Part shown: positions 56,844 to 64,000 of the stretch, piece by piece | How positions within the stretch are numbered: position 1 is the first letter of the stretch | How the letters are laid out: each line of letters starts with the position of its first letter | Assembly: GCA_947179485.1 (NCBI GenBank) | Contig: OX359246.1 | Coordinates: 59,189,632 to 59,253,631 of the forward strand | Source of the DNA: Allacma fusca | Taxonomy: Eukaryota > Arthropoda > Collembola > Symphypleona > Sminthuridae | Direction: 5' to 3' | Length of the DNA stretch: 64,000 nucleotides | Position numbers and translations under genes: made by a program | Notes under the pieces: model-generated | What the model saw: the letters and a program-made list of their open reading frames with translations, nothing else | Told to the model about the DNA's origin: nothing | The model's database searches: none

Positions 56844-58815
56844 ATGATCTCGACGAAGGCTATAAATTACTTTCCCTTGTATTTATCGTTAACGAAAAAT
56901 TTTCCATGACGCCGTATGTTTGGAACAAAAACGTATGTCGTCCAGAAGTTACACGAACAAATAAAAAAATATTTTGTTGGATGCTTATAATTTTGCACAC
57001 GTTCTGTTACTTGTTGTTTCTTCTTTATCAAGTATTTTTTGTAAGCAAGGCAATGTCGATCGGGATTTTGTTTTTGTGATTCACTGCTTGATTCTTGCTG
57101 GGATGGCAATCTTTGTGCAGTTCTTGAATTTTATTTATTTACAAGAACTTCCTTGGTTGTCTTTTCGAAGGACTCCAAAAGTAAGTTCTGTACATGTACG
57201 ATAATATTTGATACTTTAATTAATGAAGAAATTCTGTTACAAGTGATAATTTATGCATACGTACAACGATGACATTTGAAATCTTGACAATTTAGAATTG
57301 ATTGTTGGTCTTTCTTAAGCAGGTTTTGCTAGTCAAAATCAGATAAAGTATGAATTTGAAGAAGTGGATATCTTCGCTTTATGTATTGCATCGTTACTAC
57401 TCCCAAGCAAAGGTGTCCAAACTGTTCAGCCTACCTAAATTACTACATATTTTTTGCAGCTTTGCCTTCCCTACATATTAACCTACATTATTTATCAAAA
57501 ATAAATTCCCTACCTATTTGCCTACATATATACTCCTGTAATGTTCCTGCCTATATTTTAGCCTATAAAGGCCTATTTTTTAGCCTATAAAGACCTATTT
57601 TGTAGCCTATAAAGACCTATTTTTAGCCAATAAAGGCTGATTTTTTCAACTAAAAATCATCTATGTATGTACGTGCAATCGTAAAACATGAAAAAAATCG
57701 AACTACTAAAATGTCACGTATTTGAAGAATATTTTTGTGATTTATTTTAAGGTTAAATCAAATAATTGCTTGACAAATTTGTCAATAGATGATTAAATAT
57801 GCCTATTTTTACCTTCGCAAGCTGCCTACCTTGTTCCTAAATAAAAAGTGAACTCTTGCAGCTCCTACATATAATATAGGATTAATTTTAGCGGTAATTA
57901 CTGCACCCTATTTTACTACCTAGAATTACTTGCATTTTGCAGCCTGTCTATTTTTATCCTATAAATAGGCCTATGAATAGGATAGGTGGACACCTTTGCT
58001 CCCAAGCATACCAATTTTTGGGGGATGTTTTGTGTTTGCGTTCATAAATCCAGAGTCTCCATTGCTGCTCTCATCAGTCATCCCTTTACCTGGACATGCT
58101 AATTATCTAGCTATTCTTCTGTCCTCAATAAGTTTTGCCTACCTTCTGATCGCAATATTTGGAGGTCCGGTGATAATAGGCTTGACATTCATTACATACG
58201 AAATCCTTGTTGACCAGATTTTATCACATTTGACGTAAGCTCTACTGTCCCAAGATTAGTGAAACGTTTATTGTAAATTGCTTGTATGATCAATATTTCG
58301 ACTCTGATTTTGCAGATGAAACATAGTATTTAATCCATTGTTTTCCTTTTGATGTGTGGAAATTCTACAATTAACTTCAGCAACCTCCACTAAAGGCACT
58401 TTCCCACAAATAACAGGAAGCGTAAAATACTAGAAATTTACGTAAATTCCATGTTAGCCCCTATTGCTCTTCTTGTGGAGATATACTTCATGGAAGAAGT
58501 CTTTCGACTTTGTCCTTCTTTGCTGCAATTCGATCTTCAGAAGCTTCCTTTGTGGCACTGGCAGCAGCTTCAGGATTGAACGCTACTCAAATTGTAGTCA
58601 CTGCCTTCAGGCTTAGTGTGGGTATTTATGACAAATCGGTTCAGCCGCTTTCTAGCCAATCAAAATCTCGACGACGATCACCAATCGGTACAACGACAAT
58701 TGCGACCTGATTACCAGGTTTGGAAGAATGTACTACGAGTACCCAGGTCCAACATTTACTATAATTACTTGATGTTACCCTGGGACAGACCATTGATTTG
58801 CTGCTTGTATATTAA
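56844..58815 (+). pseudogene. Receptor-like copy E, split by a MITE
   Basis: Exon 1 56844-57180 (donor GTAAGT; frame broken, and the segment encoding LNQCF is deleted). Exon 2 57323-57407 resumes at 58007 and ends 58234 (donor GTAAGC). Exon 3 is about 58370-58815, with its acceptor AG changed to AC (TTCTAC) and small indels. The open 80-codon piece at 57996-58238 is exon 2 (FVFAFINPESPLLLSSVIPLPGHANYLAILL). A MITE with 8-bp TSD interrupts exon 2. The gene is dead by several independent changes. Confidence 0.85.
57408..57998. mobile_element. CAAAGGTG-family MITE inserted in an exon
   Basis: The ends CAAAGGTGTCCA and TGGACACCTTTG are inverted, with perfect TSD CTCCCAAG (57400-57407 and 57999-58006). 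The uninterrupted sequence is visible in copy B (CTCCCAGGCATACC). The interior consists largely of CCTA(C/T)(A)TATT-type repeats. Relative of 15104-17097. Confidence 0.93.
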
Positions 58816-59148
58816 CCACAAAAAAGATCTTTTCGAGAAGTGCTTCATGAGTCCGCCATACTAAAAATAACTAACAATAAGATTGAGATGCCGAAGGGAT
58901 ACTGGATCCCACTTGCAATCACAGTCAGTTTAACGGAGGGGTCTCTCTGCACGCCAAATCGTGCAATTACGCCTACAATTACGAATTTCGCTTGCATACT
59001 TCCCTATGGACATAGCAAATCCCTAGCACCTCACTAGATGCAGTACAACCCTGCATTACATAATTAAATTAGGACATTGAAATCAGTAATTAAAGGGTAA
59101 TTACAGCATTATAATCATGTTCACAAACAGTGCATTGCAAAGTTTTAC
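58816..59148. other. 3' flank of copy E, no gene
   Basis: Partly matches the 3' flank of copy B (GTTTAACGGAGGGGTCT(C/T)TCTGCACGCC, then CGCCTACAAT). Nothing else recognised. Confidence 0.5.
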
Positions 59149-59156
59149 GTATGCAG

Positions 59157-60034
59157 TAGTGGTCCCAATCTTTCAATTCAATTCAAAAAATTCGTTTTGA
59201 TTCAATTCAACGTATGAATTGAATGAAATTAAATGATTCGATTCAATTCACGATTCACAGGATTCAATTTGATTCATTTCTGCGTGCTGAATTGAATCGA
59301 ATGATGATTTAAATCATTCAGACAGTAAAAGGTAGTAACAAACATTTTATTTAAGGATTTTATGACTACAAAAAACAGCGGAAAAATATAAGGTAAACAG
59401 TTTCACTATCACTAAAATTGTCAATACATTAAACACTCGCTATAAGAGATACACTTTTTGGATATAAGGGATTTTTTGATATAAGGGATTGGGATTTACA
59501 GCCTCGATTCGCATTTACACAATTTATAAGTCTATGCTTATAAGGGATAATGTTTATAAGGGACAAATTTTGCCGGCCCCATGAACATCCCTTATAGAGA
59601 GAGTTGACTGTAACATTAACAAATTCGAGTTGCATATCCAGCTAATAAATTGTCCTATTATTACCTAAATTGGACCGTTAGTAAACGCTGTAATTATAAT
59701 AATAATTGATGCATTTAATGCATAAAAATTATTATTTACGAAATAATTGATAAGTCAGTTTTCCAACAAAAATATCTCTCACAAACATGTGCAAAGATTT
59801 TAATGTGATGGGTTACTAGCTGCATTTTTTAGCGGGATATGCAAACAAATTCGTTGCACGTGAATCATTTGAATCGGGATTCAAGGCGTTTCGCGTGATT
59901 TCATTCATGAAGTGAATTGAATGAAATGATTCAATTCATGCTTTGAATTGAATCGAAAAATGGTGAATCCGAATTGAATTGAATCGAATCGAATCGAGTT
60001 TTTTTGATTCAGAATTGAAAGATCGGGACCACTA
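59157..60034. mobile_element. hAT-type element with TAGTGGTCCC ends and 8-bp TSD
   Basis: The ends TAGTGGTCCCAATCTTTCAA and the near-inverted TTGAAAGATCGGGACCACTA. Perfect TSD GTATGCAG (59149-59156 and 60035-60042). Dense (G)AATTGAAT / ATTCAATTC arrays at both ends. Non-autonomous. It hosts a small TA-type MITE at 59427-59610. Confidence 0.92.
59427..59610. mobile_element. Nested TA-inserting MITE, 184 bp
   Basis: Left CATTAAACACTCGCTATAAG, right end inverted CAGTCAACTCTCTCTATAAG, TA on both sides (59425-59426, 59611-59612). Inside, TATAAGGGA-type motifs recur. Same design as 23640 (core CTCGCTATAAG). The minus-strand ORF here is an artefact. Confidence 0.75.
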
Positions 60035-60224
60035 GTATGCAGTGTGCCTATGGACACGTACTTGAACAAGTATCTGTGACCAGAACTATAATTATTGTTA
60101 TCATTAAGGGCGAAAAACCTCTATGTGAAGCGTAGGCTAATAAGTTTTCTGTAATAAAGTATACAAACATATATACTACAACGCAAATCTACAACCGGGA
60201 AACTTTAATCATAAAATAAAAAAA

Positions 60225-60370
60225 TACAATTAGATCCGAAGGTAAACTTAATTTGCATTTACTTTTCATGATGTTATACCTATTCATCATGTTGATATAT
60301 AGACGAAGATTTAAATATTTCTGTATAGAAGATTCTAGGTATGATTTATTATAGAAGTCTGTGAATATGT
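60225..60370. repeat. Receptor-gene upstream module, copy F (partial)
   Basis: Begins at AAAATACAATTAGATCCGAA and continues with TTTTCATGATGTTATACCTA, GATTCTAGGTATGATTTATT and AAATTTAG. Only the end of the module is kept. Confidence 0.65.
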
Positions 60371-60561
60371 TAGATTAATACATTTAGATCAGTTCACATG
60401 CACAATTATAACAAATTGAAAATCCACATTCTATTTAATTTTTCCAGCAAATATCTAATTTGTAGTATAAATTTGAAATTACAATTCATTGCCCCCCATT
60501 GCCTTAGGCCAGTTTACGATCAACTCATTACATCGTTTCAGGTGAACCTGTAAAATTCAAA

Positions 60562-60660
60562 ATGATTTCGACGTATTTTTGGTGAGAAAATTAATGTCGT
60601 CCAGAAGTTACGCAACCAAATACAAAAAAACTTTATTGGATCGATGCTTATCATTTATAC
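60562..60660 (+). pseudogene. Truncated first exon of a receptor-like copy (F0)
   Basis: ATGATTTCGACG at 60562, then a deletion and TGTCGTCCAGAAGTTACGCA, TTGGATCGATGCTTATCATT. Homologue of A0 at 12274, preceded by the conserved CAG/GTGAACCTG. Confidence 0.75.
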
Positions 60661-60979
60661 ACAGAATAGATTTAAACTGAAACACTAAATTTACTTTTGA
60701 GTCAAACAAATTTCTCACATTTTTTCGATACCAATCTAATGGCTCATTTTGTTCAAAAATCTTGCAAATTGAAAGTAATCTTCCCCATAATTCTAGCACA
60801 AAATATTTACCTTGTAAATTAAACTTTATTTTACTGACTAGCATACTTAGTCAGGTAATACAATTCATTGTATTGAAACATAATCGAGCATGCCATATTT
60901 TCCCAGTGAAATTAAGGTAAAATAGTCACAATTCTTTCATTTCATTTCATCGTTGTCGGCTATCTTGTTAAAGTCAGAA

Positions 60980-63612
60980 ATGATTTCTCCAGAGGCTAAA
61001 AAGTTACTTGCCGTTGTATTCACGGTCAGCGAGACATTTTGCATAGCACCATATAGTTGGGATGCAAATAAGTCCCGACCAGCATTTACTAACACAAAGA
61101 GAGTCATCTGTTGGTTATTCAATATCTTGCACGCATTCTGTTACTTCTTGTTTTTGGTTTACCAGTTGTCGTTTTCAAGAGTGGATATGTCAATTGGTGT
61201 CTTCGTTCTTGGGATCAACGTTTTGTTTATTACTTTGTTATTATTATTCGCAAATCTTTCTACGGTCATGTATTTACGAGATCTTCCCTGGCTTATGGAC
61301 CAGTGTTTTATTCTGGCCAAGGAATTAGAAAGTATGCTTGTAATAAATGCATTTCTTTACCGTAAAATGTGGGTGGTGTGTTTGCATATACGGTTTAGAT
61401 TAGGTTAGGGGAACTTCTAGACTACTGCTAGGGGACGCCTAAGCGTAAGGATAATTGAGGTTTAAGCGCTAATAACATGAGAATCGTTTTATGTTAGGGA
61501 TGTATAGAGCCATAAAGGGAGCGTTTTGTATGCGTTAGGGATATTAGGAGCTTTATATGCTATGCATCGGTGAGTTTTATGAGTTAGGGAAAAGCAAAAC
61601 GCTTTACATTACGGGTAAGGAGAGCTTGGTTTGGGCATTATGGAGAGGTACGTATGTGTTTAATAAATAATAAACGTACATATCTTTGGTGAAGAGGCAA
61701 AATGATCTAGAAGCATGATCGATTAGAATCAAAATGATCTACTTGCAGTTTCACTAAAGGCAAAATGATCTACTTGCATTGAATTTTAAAATCAAAATGA
61801 TCTAGATGCAGCTTTTCCTAAAAGCAAAATGATCTAGAAACAAACTATAATAAAAACAACAGAAATAAACACATTCTAATGCCGGTGTACAAATATACGA
61901 GGTATTAAAAAACTTATATATACATTCAATTCTGCAATGCCTCCATTTTTTTCAGTAACATTGAAAAAAAATGTTGTCAATTATGATTTAACATTTGAAA
62001 ATTATTAATAATAATGAGATGAATGTTATGATAATTTTGATGATCATAAAATACGATTTGAAGAAACTCCAGGTTGAGAATTATTAAAGGGAAAACCAAT
62101 TCAATGTGCATTCAATGTGTATTAGATGCAATAAGTCAAATTAACTTTAGTAATAGCAAACCCTTCAGACAATATTAGCCCACTACACTAGGTCAATTAC
62201 AGTTATCCCTTATAACCCACGTATCCTCCTTGCAGAAGCTATTTTTCTCACACAAAAAATTATACCGGCACTTTAGATCATTTTGCTTTCATGGAAAATT
62301 GCATGTAGATCAGATTGCTTTTAAAGAGGCTTGTACCCAATTCATTTTACCTTTATGAAAAAAGTTATGTAGATCATTTTGATTCTAATCGATTATGTAC
62401 CTAGATAATTTTGCCTCTTCACCGACGATATGTATGTAAGGCGGTAGTTTTCATTAGGCATTTCGTCTTCATACATATCAGTGGAGCCCACTGGTTCTAC
62501 GTACATCATTTAAGCACTGCAAGGTCAACTGCCGGTGAGTCCACCTTTACGGATGCCAATGGTCCTGTCCGTCATTGGCCTGGTCGCAGATTTGTATGGT
62601 TTGGCCCGGTCTTAACCAGCACTTGGACCAGACCAGATATGATTGGTCCGACTTCAGGACCAGACCAGCCACAGGAACATGATCCTAAAAGTACGCAATT
62701 AAAAATTTCCTATACAAAATTTTGAAAAATTGCAAAAGTTGAACAAAATGTAAAATTTCATTTTTATTGGTTATTATTTTTTTAAGCGCGAATTGATTTC
62801 AAACAATAACGAACTCATCCGAAACTGTCCGACAAACATACCCACGGACACCACCGTTTTATTAGGGGGCTAAAATTGGGGGCCCTAAAAGATTCATCTA
62901 GTTTTTCAATACGCACATATTTGTTAATCAATGGAATTAAACTGGGCTCTTTTTTTAATTATTTTCTATCTTATTATTTACTGGAGAAGATTAATATTGG
63001 GCTGCTGCATTTGTAGGTTCTGACAATAAGATTACCTTCAGGGAGACAATTCCAGGGCGAGACCGTTTGTACGTTGCTATTGTGTCGACACTTCTTCCGA
63101 GTCCAGCGATTATTGCATCTGTGTTTGTATTTTCCTTCCTGCATCCGGAATTCCCCCTGCTGTTCTCATCCGTCATCTCTTTACCTGGACACCTGAATTA
63201 CGTAATCATACTTCTGTCATCCATTAGTTGTACGTACGCAGTACTTGCTGTCATTGGAAACTCGGCAATTTGGGGCTATGCATTCGTTACATATGTTGTC
63301 ACAGTTGACGAGACTTTAAATTATTTGATGTAAGTCCATTTGTCCATACAGTTGTAAATTGTTTAATTCAAATTCTATGTTTGACCTAAAACAAAGATTT
63401 TAACATTGATTTTTTCATTTCGCAATCAAGTCCTAATTTGAACTTACTGAAAAATTGTAGAAACAACTCGAGTCACCTCTCCTACATGAATTTCCTCAAA
63501 CTGTATGAGAAGATCAAAATTCTGGCAATTCACGCAAATTATATGTTTTCCTATATTGGTCTGTTTGTTCAGGTATTCTTCATGCAAGAAATAGTCCTGG
63601 CCAGCTTTACTA
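60980..63612 (+). CDS. Receptor-like multi-span membrane protein, copy F (last exon truncated)
   Basis: Exon 1 60980-61331 (MISPEAKKLLAVVF..., donor GTATGC), exon 2 63017-63329 (acceptor TTGTAG, donor GTAAGT; 313 bp, the same length as in A and B), exon 3 from 63461 (acceptor TTGTAG). All junctions keep the frame, and no stop interrupts it. Exon 1 has two hydrophobic spans (ICWLFNILHAFCYFLFLVY and a following IGVFVLGINVLF stretch); exon 2 has three more. Exon 3 is intact to ...MQEIVLASF and then stops matching copies A and B at about 63610, where foreign sequence begins. The C-terminal span and the QTIDLLLAN tail are therefore lost from this copy unless they lie beyond the insertion. Probable chemosensory-type receptor; function inferred from architecture only. 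Confidence 0.7.
61684..62427. mobile_element. MITE with subterminal AAAATGATCTA arrays (intron of copy F)
   Basis: The ends C(T/G)T(T/C)GGTGAAGAGGCAAAA are inverted, with ATAT on both sides (61680-61683 and 62428-62431). The paralogous intron of copy A reads GTACATATGTATGTAAGGCG without interruption (about 13414-13430), giving an empty site. AAAATGATCTA or close variants occur at about five places in the left third and, inverted, four in the right. No ORF. Confidence 0.88.
62571..62690. repeat. TGGTCC/GGACCA motif cluster
   Basis: At least eight TGGTC(C/T), GGACCAGACC or TGGCCTGGTC-like motifs in 120 bp, in both orientations. The same motif set occurs inside the CAGGCACTCC elements (for example 21450-21580 and 34710-34845). 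Probably a fragment of that family. Confidence 0.6.
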
Positions 63613-64000
63613 CTGATAGTGACCGGGTTTCGGTTACTAGCGAACCTAACCTAAAAATAGGAGAATCCGAAGCCGAGAAATGGATGGAAAAATAAAGAGG
63701 AGCGTGCTCCGACGCGACTGTCCTGCTTCATTCTCTGATAACGACCTGTCTCCCTTTATTAACGTCGACTCGCGGAGGAGCTGTGAGCCGGGGCTCATAC
63801 ACATATTACAATAGTGAGGGGAGCCAACCCTCACATCTGCCCCCACCACTTTCACTGTCCCAGTGAAAGCTCGGAGAGGAAAGTGTGGGGAAGGCTAAAC
63901 AAAAAATAATGCATTACTGGGCGCAAGCCAAAATAAAATGTGAACAAAATATAATACATAGTTAGAAATAATAGTTATATAGATCGGCAGAATCCTCAGA
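63612..64000. mobile_element. Insertion of unknown type cutting copy F exon 3
   Basis: Homology to copies A and B ends at about 63610, and from TACTGATAGTGACCGGGTTT on the sequence is unrelated and more GC-rich. It contains inverted pairs (CCCCACCACTTTC with GAAAGTGTGGGG; TTTCACTG with CAGTGAAA). It could be the start of an LTR or other element, but the right end is beyond the window. Confidence 0.5.

Overview
This is a eukaryotic, AT-rich, intron-bearing window that is dominated by transposable elements. GT-AG introns, AATAAA poly(A) signals, several classes of transposon with target-site duplications (TSDs), and a family of multi-membrane-span receptor-like genes all point to an arthropod. 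The C-terminal sequence of the receptor-like proteins (a basic stretch, then SLRPL, then a tail ending QTIDLLLAN) resembles orphan chemoreceptor-like families I recall from springtails (Collembola). That taxonomic guess comes from memory, not from a search.

Layout. 1-7686: a Ty3/Gypsy-type LTR retrotransposon on the minus strand, running off the left edge. Its gag carries one in-frame stop and its pol three. It has a textbook -1 frameshift signal at the gag/pol junction and an additional open ORF after integrase. 7961-8284: a minisatellite. 8521-11240: a hAT-type MITE with intact 8-bp TSDs, then degenerate repeats. 11316-15094: receptor-like pseudogene A with its upstream module. 15104-17097: a MITE with another hAT element nested inside it. 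18605-28829 and 33517-39570: two copies of one segmental duplication that differ by insertions, so filled and empty sites can be read directly. Copy 1 contains the only intact receptor-like gene here (28017-29404); copy 2 keeps only fragments. 30043-30971: a hAT element in a receptor-gene fragment. 39687-41978: a TA-inserting element and a 5'-truncated LINE with a 16-bp TSD. 42981-53305: a decayed hAT element with transposase remnants, split by a complete but decayed Gypsy-type element with two LTRs (43792-52475). 53374-55650: short tandem and dispersed repeats. 56275-58815: receptor-like pseudogene E, interrupted in an exon by a MITE. 59157-60034: a hAT element with a nested TA-type MITE. 60225-63610: receptor-like copy F, paralogous to A. 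It is open until an insertion of unknown type cuts its last exon at about 63610.

The window is best read as a receptor-gene cluster that grew by tandem and segmental duplication and was then bombarded by transposons. Because the paralogous copies share flanks, several insertions have an empty counterpart elsewhere in the window, which fixes element ends and relative ages. No tRNA, rRNA or CRISPR feature was seen. All homology statements rest on motif recognition, not on database searches.
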